Source of the DNA: Methanoregula sp. SKADARSKE-2
GTDB lineage: Archaea; Halobacteriota; Methanomicrobia; Methanomicrobiales; Methanospirillaceae
Assembly (NCBI GenBank): GCA_030919125.1
Contig: CP121470.1
Coordinates: 1,658,391 to 1,722,390 of the forward strand
Reading direction: 5' to 3'
Length of the DNA stretch: 64,000 bases
In this document: piece by piece, positions 9,423 through 18,556 of the stretch
How positions within the stretch are numbered: the first letter of the stretch is position 1
Layout of the letters: the number at the start of each line of letters is the position of its first letter
Program-made: the position numbers and the translations under genes
Notes under the pieces: generated by a model
Database searches by the model: none
What the model saw: the letters and a program-made list of their open reading frames with translations, nothing else
Told to the model about the DNA's origin: nothing

Positions 9423-9830
9423 TCATATTGCAGGGTTGGTTTGACCTGCCGGAAACTTGATGCACCCCCCATCCACATCGTACGTCTGAATACCGCCCCA
9501 TGCAACCAAGGCTGGATCCAAATCGGGATCTTTTTCCCGGAGCATGTTTACATAGTCCTTTGTTATGGTAAGGGTCGTATCAGGGCCTGCTACTACTTCA
9601 AACTGCACCTCGACCTGATCGAGGGAATTTGAGACATACACCTTCCGGGGATACTGCTCCCAAGTCAAAGCGCCGGTACTGTGCCCATTGAGTTTCACAC
9701 CGGAGTAAGCGTGAATTGAATCGGCAATGTAAAAACACCAGTAATCCTGGTCTCCCGTATCAGCCGCCACCGGCACGCAGAGCGTCCCCAAGAATAGCAG
9801 TCTAATTATGCAGAAGCACGTCTTTTTCAT
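9423..9830 (-). CDS. Small secreted protein, function unknown
   Basis: The product of about 135 residues begins with a signal peptide (MKKTCFCIIRLLFLGTLC, cleavage probably after VAA near residue 24). The mature part is about 110 residues with many aromatic and acidic positions. No known domain was recognised. I chose ATG 9830 because the signal peptide starts there and a promoter lies upstream: BRE-like CGAAAAG (complement of 9894-9900) and TATA CTATAATC (9883-9890), placing the transcript start about 30 bases before the ATG. The fourth copy of the 25-base motif sits just above the promoter. Confidence 0.6.
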   Translation of the reverse strand: MKKTCFCIIRLLFLGTLCVPVAADTGDQDYWCFYIADSIHAYSGVKLNGHSTGALTWEQYPRKVYVSNSLDQVEVQFEVVAGPDTTLTITKDYVNMLREKDPDLDPALVAWGGIQTYDVDGGCIKFPAGQTNPAI

Positions 9831-9882
9831 CCTAAAGAACCCCCCGTGGCCGGTAGTTTTTCCGGAATCTTCCGGCCCCAAA

Positions 9883-9900
9883 GATTATAGATCCTTTTCG
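9883..9900 (-). promoter_or_regulatory. BRE/TATA promoter of the small secreted protein
   Basis: On the minus strand CGAAAAG is followed after three bases by CTATAATC. Order and spacing fit an archaeal BRE-TATA pair. It supports the start at 9830 over an in-frame TTG at 9881. Confidence 0.55.
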
Positions 9901-9922
9901 CGGATAAAACGTAAGAGCTTTG

Positions 9923-9950
9923 AGATAAATGAAAAAAAATTGCAGTTATC
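9923..9950 (-). repeat. 25-base upstream motif, copy 4
   Basis: Reads agataaatgaaaaaaaa then ttgcagttatc on the plus strand. It is more diverged than the other three but keeps the A-run, ttgcagt and ttatc. It lies some 30 bases above the TATA box of the 9830 gene. Confidence 0.4.
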
Positions 9951-10190
9951 ACTCGGGTGCTGACAGAAAGACCGGCGCGGGACAGCCAAGTGTCCCTGGC
10001 TCCCGATCCCCCCTTAACCAGCCCGTTTTTCCCGAGGTTTGCCGCCCAGTACATCAGCCCCTTTTTCAGAAGCCCCGCTCCGCTCAGGATCTCTTTGAGA
10101 CGGTTCTCCGGGCCAGAAGAGATCGGGGTCGATAAGCCAACAAAAAAAGATTTTACCGGAAGCCAATAGCTCGTATCCCTCTGAAATGCA
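9951..10190. other. Spacer downstream of cfbB with oligo-T terminator
   Basis: No gene is seen. On the minus strand a run of seven T (complement of 10142-10148) lies about 45 bases after the cfbB stop and probably ends the cfb transcript. Confidence 0.45.
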
Positions 10191-11570
10191 TTATTCAGGC
10201 GATCGGCACTCCTCAACAAAATGCCGGAACATCCCTCCACTCGCCACCGGGTGGAGGTGGGTATAACTCCCGAGGGTATTTTTGATCACTGCGCCATCGA
10301 GCCTCTCCCGGATCCCTATCCCGCGCGAGAGGGTGTATGCATATTTTGTCTCCGGAGCAAGCAGGACATCCGAGTAATGGAACTCGTGTCCCCGGAAATG
10401 TGCGGCGCCAACAGGGGACCCCGCCCCGCTCGTTCCCTCCACATAGCTGACAACACGTCTTGCAGGCATCCGGGTCTCACCTCCAAAGACTCCGCACATC
10501 TCTCCACTCTGGTCAGCATCCGAGCCCTGCCAGCCTTTCCGCAATCTGATCCGGTCGGTGAGGTACATCAGTCCGCCGCATTCCGCATAGAATGGCGTCC
10601 CGTTCCGGCTGAGTTCGCGGATCGCCTCCCGCATCCGGTCGTTCTCTTCGAGTTCCTGCAGAAAGAGTTCCGGGTATCCGCCGCCGATGATGTACCCGTC
10701 AGCATCCGGCAGCCGATCGTGCACAGGGCTGAACCTGATGACCTCGGCACCAAAAGAAGCGAGGAGATCGAAGAGGTCCGCGTAATAAAAGTTGAACGCT
10801 TCATCGAATGCAACTCCGATTTTTACATCCGTTGTGGGTCTTTTCCCAAAAAGGGTTTTGGCCTCCTCCGGCTGCGAAGCCGCCTCTTTCATCAGCCCTA
10901 GGAGCCGGTCGATATCCACGTACTCTCCGATGATTCCGGTGATCGTGGCAATCCGTTCATCGAAATCACCCCGGCCGGACCCCTCGCGGTACGGGACGAG
11001 GCCGAGGTGCCGCATCGCGAGCTGCATCTCATCAAGCCGGGGGATAGCTCCGATGACCGGGATCCCGCAGTAGTGCTCAATCGCAGTCGTGGCTTTCGCT
11101 TTGTGCGACCCGCCTTTTACGTTGTTGAGGATAACCCCGGCAATCCTGATCTTCGGATCGAAGATCTGGAAGCCTCTGACCAGCGCGGCCGCACTCCGGG
11201 TGATGCTCTGGGCCGATACAACCAGCACCACCGGGAGATCGAGCGCTTTTGCGATCGCCGCTGTGCTTCCGGTATCGTCGAGTGCTTCAGCCCCTTCATA
11301 GAGGCCGCGGACTCCTTCAACCAGCGCCATCTCGGCACCCTGGCAACCGTACGAGAAGATCTCCCGGATCTGGCCCGGATCCAGAGTAAAGCTGTCAAGG
11401 TTCCTGCACGGCCGGCCCGAGACCGCAGCCAGATAGGACGGGTCGATGTAGTCCATTCCGACTTTGAATGTCTGGATAACAGCGTTTTTTGAAAGGAGGG
11501 CCGCAAGTGCGAGGGTGATACTGGTCTTGCCGCTGCCCGATCTATCACCGGTGATCAGGAGCTGTTTCAT
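10191..11570 (-). CDS. cfbB: Ni-sirohydrochlorin a,c-diamide synthase
   Basis: CfbB amidates the a and c acetate side chains of Ni-sirohydrochlorin using glutamine and ATP, the second step of coenzyme F430 synthesis. The 459-residue product has a CobB/CbiA layout: an N-terminal P-loop GDRSGSGKT (about residues 8-16) and a C-terminal class I glutaminase domain with GGGYPELF and the nucleophile Cys in FYAECGGLMYLT. I start it at ATG 11570, where MKQLLITGDRSG matches family N-termini and overlaps the cfbD stop by 4 bases (ATGA). A longer frame runs upstream inside cfbD but is antisense-like junk. CobB homologues for cobyrinate look similar, so the assignment leans on the cfbA-E-D neighbours. Confidence 0.93.
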   Translation of the reverse strand: MKQLLITGDRSGSGKTSITLALAALLSKNAVIQTFKVGMDYIDPSYLAAVSGRPCRNLDSFTLDPGQIREIFSYGCQGAEMALVEGVRGLYEGAEALDDTGSTAAIAKALDLPVVLVVSAQSITRSAAALVRGFQIFDPKIRIAGVILNNVKGGSHKAKATTAIEHYCGIPVIGAIPRLDEMQLAMRHLGLVPYREGSGRGDFDERIATITGIIGEYVDIDRLLGLMKEAASQPEEAKTLFGKRPTTDVKIGVAFDEAFNFYYADLFDLLASFGAEVIRFSPVHDRLPDADGYIIGGGYPELFLQELEENDRMREAIRELSRNGTPFYAECGGLMYLTDRIRLRKGWQGSDADQSGEMCGVFGGETRMPARRVVSYVEGTSGAGSPVGAAHFRGHEFHYSDVLLAPETKYAYTLSRGIGIRERLDGAVIKNTLGSYTHLHPVASGGMFRHFVEECRSPE

Positions 11571-12649
11571 TTCAGGCTCCGGAAGACCGCACCAAACTCG
11601 CTCTCCACGATATCTTGGACGCCAAGGGTCTTGGGATGGAGGTCGATCTCGACGAGCACGTGCTGGTGCCCGATCTCCCGGAGCGGCTCGACCTGCCGGG
11701 GACCGTTTGTGATCGAGAAACACTCGATCCCTCTCGTATATTCCGGCGGAATCGCATGCGGGACCCCGGCGATCAGGGCAAAGTCGGGTGCGAGCACGGC
11801 AAGGCGCTTTCCGAGAGGTTCGCCATTTGCCCCGTACTCATCGAGCGCGCCGAGCAGCTCTATCGTAATACCACGGTTCTCCATAGCATCGAGTATCCGC
11901 TTTGCATCGCGCCGGACCTTGGGAAGCCCGCGCTGTTCAAGGTTTGCCAGGTACGTGACATTCGCTTCCGGACAGGTGTCATAAAGCGCAATAAGCTCGT
12001 CAGCAAACATGTACGCCGTCTCCTTCTTCGCGTTAAGGATCGCAACGCCCTTCTTCCCGGATCGGGCAACTTCAAGAAGCCTCTGTGCCGCCAGGTGCTT
12101 CAGGTCCCCGCGGGAAGCTTCGATATAGGATTTTGAAGCCGCGCCCCGGACCCGCTCAACCTCGTTTGCCTTGTCCATCAGGAACCGCTGCCGGGCAAGC
12201 TCCTCGGGTGTTATCCACCCGGCCGCCTCCGCGGCTTCAAGGGTGGCCATCACACCGGCAATATTTTCCAGGTATCCGGCGTGGATGCCGACTGCTATGG
12301 TGGGGGTCGTAACCCCGGCACTGGTGATCGCTGACTGGAGATCTTCGCCGATGATCATCGAGACACAGGTCCCGATGACCGCCATCCGTTCCGGCGCAAA
12401 TTTTTCCTCGGCATACCGGAGCACATCTTCAAGAACGCTCTGGCCTCCGAAGATAAACTCGTTGTCGGCAAGCGAGGTCGTGAGCACACGGAGGCCGTCC
12501 TCTTCAAGGAGCCTGGCATGCTTGAACGAACAACCCGAAGGCCCGTGGAGGATCGCGACATCGACATTGAGGTCACGTGCTGTATACAGCGCAGCAACAA
12601 TCGAACTCGGGCGCGGATGCATATATTTCATAAATCCAGTTACCTCCAT
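11567..12649 (-). CDS. cfbD: Ni-sirohydrochlorin a,c-diamide reductive cyclase, NifD-like subunit
   Basis: CfbD with the NifH-like CfbC forms a nitrogenase-type enzyme that performs the six-electron reduction and lactam ring closure giving seco-F430. The 360-residue product has nitrogenase component 1 features: GPSGCSFKHA (Cys about 39) and IGTCVSMIIGEDL (Cys about 94), which would hold the Fe-S cluster. It is shorter than NifD, as expected. The gene overlaps cfbE by 10 bases and cfbB by 4. CfbC is not in this window, so the reductase must be encoded elsewhere. Confidence 0.93.
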   Translation of the reverse strand: MEVTGFMKYMHPRPSSIVAALYTARDLNVDVAILHGPSGCSFKHARLLEEDGLRVLTTSLADNEFIFGGQSVLEDVLRYAEEKFAPERMAVIGTCVSMIIGEDLQSAITSAGVTTPTIAVGIHAGYLENIAGVMATLEAAEAAGWITPEELARQRFLMDKANEVERVRGAASKSYIEASRGDLKHLAAQRLLEVARSGKKGVAILNAKKETAYMFADELIALYDTCPEANVTYLANLEQRGLPKVRRDAKRILDAMENRGITIELLGALDEYGANGEPLGKRLAVLAPDFALIAGVPHAIPPEYTRGIECFSITNGPRQVEPLREIGHQHVLVEIDLHPKTLGVQDIVESEFGAVFRSLK

Positions 12650-13890
12650 GTCTTGACTGCGAGGACGACAGATCCTGATTGAGTCTTTGCAAGCGCAGCA
12701 AAATAGCCTTCCTCAAGGGTCGCGGCCCTGGCCGCAATGAGCGGTTCCCACCCGGCAGAATGCTGATCCTGCGGGTACGATTCCGGCCCGACAAGGACTA
12801 TACGGGCGGGCCGGATTGCATCGAGAGCCAGCCGGATCTGGTCGGTTGGAAAATTCTCGCAGACCTTGCCGTCACCTTCTGCCTGCCCGATGACAAGGGT
12901 CAGTTCCTCGTTCCCGGAGCGTGCTCTCGCGTACCGTGCCGCCTCGATAGTAGTAACGGCATTGGTGCCAGAGTTCGCGTTGTCGATGACAAGAATATTT
13001 CCGGAATCCCCGACACGCTCTTCAGCCATCCGACCGGGAAGCGCGGTGAAGGAGGAGAGTTTCTTTGGATCGCAGCCCAGCATCACGGCGGCTGTTCCGG
13101 CAAGAAGCAGCGGTTCGCGATAGGCTTTGAGCTCGAGAAGCGGACTCGTGAACCGGGCACCCCTCCCGGCACCGAAAAGTGCAGTGGACCCTTCAACCCG
13201 GGCGACTTCGTCAAGCCGGACAACATCGCGGGGTTCAAAGAGCTCATCGTCCAGCTCGATCCCTTCACCAAGAAGGATCTTCCTCGCATGCCGGGCCGAC
13301 GCGATCTTTGTAGCAAGCGCCTTTTTTTTGCCGGCTGCAAAGGGATAGTCCTCTCCAGAAGTGATGATGGCAAGCGACCCGGCTCCGGTGACGCCGAGCG
13401 AGACCTCGGCGATCAGCCAGCCATGGCACTGGATAGCGGCGGCTGCGGCGTCAAGGATCGATGCCGGAGTAATCCCGGTTCGCGCAAGAAGTTCTCTCTC
13501 CGGGTACCGGTATGTGCCGGCCGATGTGTGAAGTATCCCGGCCCCGTTCATCAGCGAGGCAAGTGCGTGGGCGGTAGTGGTCTTCCCGCGTGCGCCGGTG
13601 ATCTCGATCATCGGTCTGGGGAGACAATTCCCAAGAAGCATCCGGACCGCTTCGTGATGCGAGATGATCTTTGTTCCCCGTTTTCGGAAAAACTGGAGGT
13701 GCGGATAATCCGGATCCAGGTGCACGGGCGCGACGATCAGGTCGTAAGTCTTCTCCTGCGCATCCCTGGCAGAAACCGTGCTCTCCCATCCGCGGTATAC
13801 ATCCACGAGATCGACTGAATCCCCGCGGGCAGAAAGAGCTGCACCGATCGTTTTGCCTCCGTGGATGGTATCGAGTACCAGGATCAGCAT
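12640..13890 (-). CDS. cfbE: Coenzyme F430 synthetase (Mur-ligase-like)
   Basis: CfbE closes the last carbocyclic ring of F430 by ATP-dependent activation of a propionate side chain. The 416-residue product has the Mur ligase P-loop ITGARGKTTTAHALA (about residues 96-110) and the later NANSGTNA and FTALPGRMAEERV stretches of the C-terminal ligase domain. It lacks a UDP-MurNAc-type N-domain, as is usual for this family. It lies 7 bases after cfbA and overlaps cfbD, so the four genes are one operon. Confidence 0.92.
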   Translation of the reverse strand: MLILVLDTIHGGKTIGAALSARGDSVDLVDVYRGWESTVSARDAQEKTYDLIVAPVHLDPDYPHLQFFRKRGTKIISHHEAVRMLLGNCLPRPMIEITGARGKTTTAHALASLMNGAGILHTSAGTYRYPERELLARTGITPASILDAAAAAIQCHGWLIAEVSLGVTGAGSLAIITSGEDYPFAAGKKKALATKIASARHARKILLGEGIELDDELFEPRDVVRLDEVARVEGSTALFGAGRGARFTSPLLELKAYREPLLLAGTAAVMLGCDPKKLSSFTALPGRMAEERVGDSGNILVIDNANSGTNAVTTIEAARYARARSGNEELTLVIGQAEGDGKVCENFPTDQIRLALDAIRPARIVLVGPESYPQDQHSAGWEPLIAARAATLEEGYFAALAKTQSGSVVLAVKTWR

Positions 13891-13897
13891 AAATTGG

Positions 13898-14332
13898 TCA
13901 AATGAGTGAAAGTGCTTTTGTTGCGTTCTTGACCATCAGATCAGCGAGGAGGGGATCGCTTCCGATCGGGTCAGCGTACAGAAGTGGGATCGATTTTTCT
14001 TTGAGCACGAAACTTCCCTTCTTCTGTCCTTCCAAAAGACCAATCTCACCGGGGATGTCCTTCTCGATGTGGACACCTTTTGCAAGAAAGAGCGGAACAA
14101 CGACGAGTGCCTCGATCGGTTCCTTCCGGAACTCATCGAGGGAATCCTTGATCGTTGGCTTGTTCATGTTCATGAATCCGCACCTCACGATAAAGTCCTT
14201 GCTCTGTGCCTTGATCAGCGCAGCGGTCTTCTCGACAAGTTCCTGGTTATAGGGCATCGTACTCCCGTGCCCGACAAGTAACATTCCCTTCTTACCCATA
14301 TTCTGTAACTCCGATAAACAATCAGGTTTCAT
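13898..14332 (-). CDS. cfbA: Sirohydrochlorin nickelochelatase
   Basis: CfbA inserts nickel into sirohydrochlorin, the first committed step of F430 synthesis; the same small CbiX-type proteins can also insert cobalt. The product is 144 residues, or 133 if it starts at MGKKGM (ATG 14299). The catalytic His lies in LVGHGST, and a second conserved region is LVVVPLFLAKGVHIEKDIP with the other metal-site His. It is a half-size chelatase that works as a dimer. It leads the operon cfbA-E-D-B, with a TATA box at 14369-14380. Confidence 0.93.
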   Translation of the reverse strand: MKPDCLSELQNMGKKGMLLVGHGSTMPYNQELVEKTAALIKAQSKDFIVRCGFMNMNKPTIKDSLDEFRKEPIEALVVVPLFLAKGVHIEKDIPGEIGLLEGQKKGSFVLKEKSIPLLYADPIGSDPLLADLMVKNATKALSLI

Positions 14333-14760
14333 TCAAGGCCAAAAGCCGGCCCGTGTCCAACAATCCTGTATTAAAAATAGGTGGTGATTGTAATAATTCT
14401 TATCGCAATGCATTGAATTTTGTATTCCTCACCGGGTTTTGAAACAAAAATATTCCGAAGAAAAAATTTGGCCCCGGTCAAACTTTTCTGCATTGGGTAT
14501 GAAGTGCCCGTGCACGTTAATCTTTGAATGCGCACAGATACCTGATGGCCTCTCCAACTATAACGGTTTCCGGATTGTTTTTTTTGGTCCTGCTCTTTCC
14601 CTTTTCCCCATATTTTCTCACGGTTTATTCTTTCATCAGCAAACAGGCTCGGGCCCGGGGAAACGAGGCTTCCCAAAAGAATTTTTGCTGATGGGGAATT
14701 TCTCCGGCACACAAAGACATCAAAAACTCTTTTTTCTGTTCCTGCAAACGTAAGAAGCAG
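14333..14760. other. Divergent promoter region between cfbA and the kup relic
   Basis: No gene is seen. A TATA-like CTATTTTTAATA (minus strand, 14369-14380) stands about 40 bases before cfbA. The rest is A/T-rich with several homopolymers and no clear motif for the plus-strand gene. Confidence 0.45.
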
Positions 14761-16567
14761 ATGCGTTTTTTATCGGATTTGCAATTTCGGATTCTTCAGT
14801 CGCTGGGTCTTGTCTTTGGCGATATCGGTACAAGCCCCATCTATACCATCGGGGTTATCCTCTTATTCATCCTGCCGGTCCCCGCAAATATTCTCGGGAT
14901 CCTCTCGCTTATCATCTGGACCCTTTTTCTAGTAATCACCGTACAATACACCTGGCTTGCGATGCACATCAGCAGCAAAGGGGAGGGCGGGACGATCGTC
15001 CTCAAGGAAGTGCTCCTCTCCCTGCTCAAGCCGGCTCATCCCGGTAATCTCGGTCCTCACGATCCTCGGAATCGCCCTCTTTATCGGTGATTCCGTAATC
15101 ACCCCGGCCATCAGCATTCTCTCGGCTGTCGAAGGAATTCACCTTATCTCGGGATTCGAGCAGACCGGTGGGGGCCTGATCCTGCTTATTGCAGTGATCA
15201 TAGCAACAGCTCTTTTCTTTATCCAGCGGCAGGGGACGGAGAAAGTTGCCTTCCTGTTCGGCCCGGTCATGCTCCTCTGGTTTGTCACCCTCTCGGTGAC
15301 GGGCATTATCGCGATCATCTCCTACCCGCAAATCCTCTTGCACTCAGCCCCACGTACGCTTTTGCGTTCCTGTTCGAAAACGGGCTCACCTCCGTCTTTG
15401 TTATGTCCGCGGTTATTCTCTCTGTTACCGGGGGCGAAGCCCTCTACGCTGATATGGGCCATCTCGGCTGCGAGCCGATCGTCAAAGGCTGGTACTGCAT
15501 CTTTCCCGCGCTCGTCCTCAGCTATCTCGGGCAGGGTGCATTTGTGCTCCAGCACCCGGAGACCCACAACGTCCTCTTCTCCATGTTCAATCACCAGCTC
15601 CCGTTCCTCTACATCCCGTTCCTGCTCCTCAGCCTCTGCGCAACCGTGATCGCTTCGCAGGCGATGATCAGCGGCCTCTTCTCGGTCGTGTACCAGGGCA
15701 TGACAACCCATATCCTTCCACGGATGAAGATCGAGTATACATCGCCTGAGCTCCGGTCGCAGATCTATATCGAGACCGTCAACTGGATGATGCGCGCAGC
15801 AGTGATCGTGGTCATGCTGGAATTCAGGACATCGGAAAATCTTGCCGCAGCGTACGGTCTTGCCGTGGCCGGAACGATGTTGATCTCCTCGATCATGATG
15901 ACAAGGATCTATATCCTGAGAGATGACCCGGTCAAGTGGGCAGTAGCAGCGGCCCTCATCGTTGTCTATACGGAGTTCTTCCTCTCATCGCTCCTGAAGA
16001 TTCCCCACGGGGCCTACTGGTCGTTCATTATGGCAGCGATCCCGCTTCTCATCATCGTCGCCTACATCCAGGGACTGAAAAAACTCCATACGATCCAGAA
16101 ACCGGTGGATATCGAATCATTCCTCCCGCGGTATGTAGCCGCGTACCGGTCGCTCCCCAAAATCAGGGGGACCGCCTTGTATTTCATGGGTGACACCCGG
16201 CACCTTTCCCCCTATATAGAGCAGATCTTCTTCAAAAACGAGTCCTGTACGAGAACAACATCCTTGTCTCGATCCAGACCCGCGATGCCCCGTTCGGTGT
16301 CACTACGGACTCGATACCAACCTCGGCCCCGGCCTCCATGTCTTCACCGTGAAGGCCGGCTACATGGAAGTCGTGGATATCACGGGGCTGCTGAGGAGCC
16401 GCGGGATCGATGAGAAGACGATCTTTTACGGGGTCGAGAATATTGTGTCGGAATCTTTCATGGGACGGGTGTATGGGATCATCAAGAAGAATTCGCCCCC
16501 CTTTGCCCAGTTCTATGCACTTCCCCAGGAAAAGATCCACGGGGTCGTGACACGGGTTGAGATGTAA
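14761..16567 (+). pseudogene. kup: KUP-family potassium transporter, at least four frameshifts
   Basis: Kup proteins are proton-coupled potassium importers with about 12 membrane helices and a C-terminal cytosolic domain. The whole family profile is present: GLVFGDIGTSPIYT at the N-terminus, FIGDSVITPAISILSAVEG, GGEALYADMGHLG, GQGAFVLQHPE and the C-terminal IPHGAYWSFI. They lie in different frames. Breaks are near 15035 (after LLLSLLK), 15340 (before LSPTYAFAFLFENG), 16235 (before VLYENNILVS) and 16310 (before LDTNLGPGLHVFTV). Between breaks the sequence is well conserved, so decay is recent or some breaks are sequence errors. The domain order is otherwise complete, and translation across all breaks is not expected. 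Confidence 0.85.
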
Positions 16568-16623
16568 AATGGCGGATCCAAAGGAAACTAATTTGTTTGA
16601 TCAGGCGCAACGAATATGAACCT

Positions 16624-17763
16624 ATGAAGGATGCATTCGAACGCTTTGGCCTTTTGATTAACGACCGGGTAATAAAAACGCCTATCGCAATCGCATCCAT
16701 GGCCGGGATCATCGATGGTGCCTATGTGCTCCAGCGCGCCGAACACACCGGGATCGGGTTTATGGGAGGGTATTCGATCGATCGCCCGACCATGGAAGCT
16801 GCCCGCACTCTGGCCGCCTCCGGCAGCCGGAGAGAATTCCTGTATGAGGATCCGGTCGAAGAACTGGGATCCCAGCTCAGACAATTAGAGAAGAGTACGG
16901 TAGTTCCCGGTTTCAACCTCAGGGGAAGTGAGCCTGCATCCTTTGCGGGGATAGCGGAGGCACTTGGCGACAGGGTTGTGTACGAGATCGATGCCCACTG
17001 CCGTCAGCCGGTAATGGTGGCGGCGGGAAGCGGTGAGTCCCTGCTCAAAAATCCGGAGACACTTGGAGCAGTGGTCCGGGCCCTCAAGGAAAAAGATGTC
17101 ACGGTCTCGGTAAAAATCCGAGCAGGTGTGGCGCCGGATGACCACAGGCTTGCACGGAAATTGTGGGCCGCAGGAGCAGATATCCTTCATATCGATCTCA
17201 TGGACTTCGGATCGGCAAAGCTCCGGCAGATCCGGAACAGTGTCCCGCTGATCCTGATCGCGAACAACTCCATAACGACGTTTGACCGGATGAAGGAGAT
17301 GCTCTCGCATGGAGCAGATCTTGTCTCGCTCGCACGAAGCTCGGATGAGAAGACGCTGGCTGCGCTCGACGCAGGGATCACCCATTACGCAGATGAAGAA
17401 GGATGGTACAATGCCCCAAAGCAGCTCTGTCGGGGCGGGGACGTCAGGGCGCTTACGTTCTGCTGCATGCCGGTGAAAGAATGTCCGCTCATCCCGACCC
17501 TCTCCCGGATCGGGATCTCCAAGGAAGAGTACCTGCGGCTGAAGATGGCGGCCGTTCGCGGGACACCACTTGAAGGGGGATCGCAGACCTGTTTTGGCAG
17601 CCTCTGCTGGTGCTGCAAGACCTCATCACCCTGCATGTTCCGCGATATTACGGTGAAGCAGCTGGGATTGTCGAAGCGGGAGTACATGCGACTGAAGCGC
17701 GAGTTATCGGATGCAATGATCTGCGAGGTGTTCCGTGAGCTGCCACCTGATGAGACCGGTTGA
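16624..17763 (+). CDS. Methanogenesis marker 9 protein (NifR3-like TIM barrel plus Cys-rich domain)
   Basis: The 379-residue product has an N-terminal TIM-barrel of the NifR3/dihydrouridine-synthase type (about residues 1-265: IKTPIAIASMAGI, GFNLRGSEPASF, VSVKIRAG, ILHIDLMDFG, LILIANNSI). The C-terminal domain carries two similar Cys motifs, TFCCMPVKECP (about 279) and LCWCCKTSSPC (about 336). This matches the methanogenesis marker domain 9, which is found in methanogens and whose role is unknown. The paired Cys motifs could bind metal or a cluster. I chose ATG 16624; a TTG at 16597 is in frame. The gene overlaps the next one, so they are co-transcribed. Confidence 0.88.
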   Translation: MKDAFERFGLLINDRVIKTPIAIASMAGIIDGAYVLQRAEHTGIGFMGGYSIDRPTMEAARTLAASGSRREFLYEDPVEELGSQLRQLEKSTVVPGFNLRGSEPASFAGIAEALGDRVVYEIDAHCRQPVMVAAGSGESLLKNPETLGAVVRALKEKDVTVSVKIRAGVAPDDHRLARKLWAAGADILHIDLMDFGSAKLRQIRNSVPLILIANNSITTFDRMKEMLSHGADLVSLARSSDEKTLAALDAGITHYADEEGWYNAPKQLCRGGDVRALTFCCMPVKECPLIPTLSRIGISKEEYLRLKMAAVRGTPLEGGSQTCFGSLCWCCKTSSPCMFRDITVKQLGLSKREYMRLKRELSDAMICEVFRELPPDETG

Positions 17764-18556
17764 ACGCGCCCAGATGGCGATGATGCTTGAAGTCTGTGCC
17801 TATCCTAAACCCGGGAACGTTGACCGGTGTCATGACTACCCCGCAACCCTGCTTGAACACTTTCTTGCTTCCACAATTTTTGGACGGCCTGCACTCGAAG
17901 AGGCAGAGCTCGGGAGAGGAAGGATCGGGGAGATCTTCGGCCACGCTGTTGCGGCTACCAACTGCCACAAAGGCGGTAATACCCATTTCGGGGCATTCAT
18001 CCTGCTCATCCCTCTTGTATACGGCAAGGATATCCCCGGGGCGATGAATGCGATCACCCGGACAGATGTCTCAGATGCGGTTGCGTTCTATAAGGCATTT
18101 GGGCTGACGCAGGTCAGAATACTTCCTGCTGATGAGCTGGATGTAAACGATCCAATGGCGCTGAGGGAGCTCCGGGACCGCGAGATGACACTTCTCGATG
18201 TGATGGAGCATTCGGCAGCAAACGATATGGTGGCCCGGGAATGGGTCACCGGCTTCCCGCTCACCCGGCGGGGGGCGGATCTGCTGGAACAGTTCGGGCC
18301 CGGCAGGGCCTCCATTGTACGGATGTTCTTAAGTCTCCTTGCCTCGGAGCCGGATACGTTCATTATCAAGAAGCACGGGGTTGCCGTTGCCCGGGAAACA
18401 ATGGAAGCTGCATGGGATGTCCTTGACGGGAGACGGACTCCCGAAAATTTCGATGCGGAGTGCATTGCCCGGAATATTAACCCCGGCTCAATTGCAGATA
18501 TAACCATCGCGGCGATCTTCATCGCACTTGGTGAGGGCTGGTCATGGGAATCCTGA
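17750..18556 (+). CDS. Triphosphoribosyl-dephospho-CoA synthase-like (CitG/COG1767)
   Basis: CitG-type enzymes join dephospho-CoA to ATP with loss of adenine to make the citrate-lyase prosthetic group precursor. The roughly 268-residue product has the family motifs EVCAYPKPGNV (near residue 15) and GGNTHFGAFILLIPL (near 75). Methanogens have no citrate lyase cluster here, so the archaeal substrate is probably different. It overlaps the marker 9 gene by 14 bases (29 if a GTG at 17735 is used) and the DUF447 gene by 13. Homologues of this gene and of DUF447 also occur, as I recall, in methanopterin gene clusters of methylotrophic bacteria, hinting at a C1-cofactor role. Confidence 0.85.
   Translation: MRPVERAQMAMMLEVCAYPKPGNVDRCHDYPATLLEHFLASTIFGRPALEEAELGRGRIGEIFGHAVAATNCHKGGNTHFGAFILLIPLVYGKDIPGAMNAITRTDVSDAVAFYKAFGLTQVRILPADELDVNDPMALRELRDREMTLLDVMEHSAANDMVAREWVTGFPLTRRGADLLEQFGPGRASIVRMFLSLLASEPDTFIIKKHGVAVARETMEAAWDVLDGRRTPENFDAECIARNINPGSIADITIAAIFIALGEGWSWES

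Noticed and set aside
9827..10240. A 137-codon minus-strand frame across the cfbB end
   Set aside because: It overlaps cfbB out of frame and covers the promoter of the secreted-protein gene; no family features.
11571..11723. Longer N-terminus for CfbB
   Set aside because: The extension is Arg/Pro-rich and lies over the cfbD coding sequence; the family start is at 11570.
14761..16567. Programmed frameshifting in kup
   Set aside because: Four separate breaks with no slippery-site pattern are not compatible with programmed recoding.
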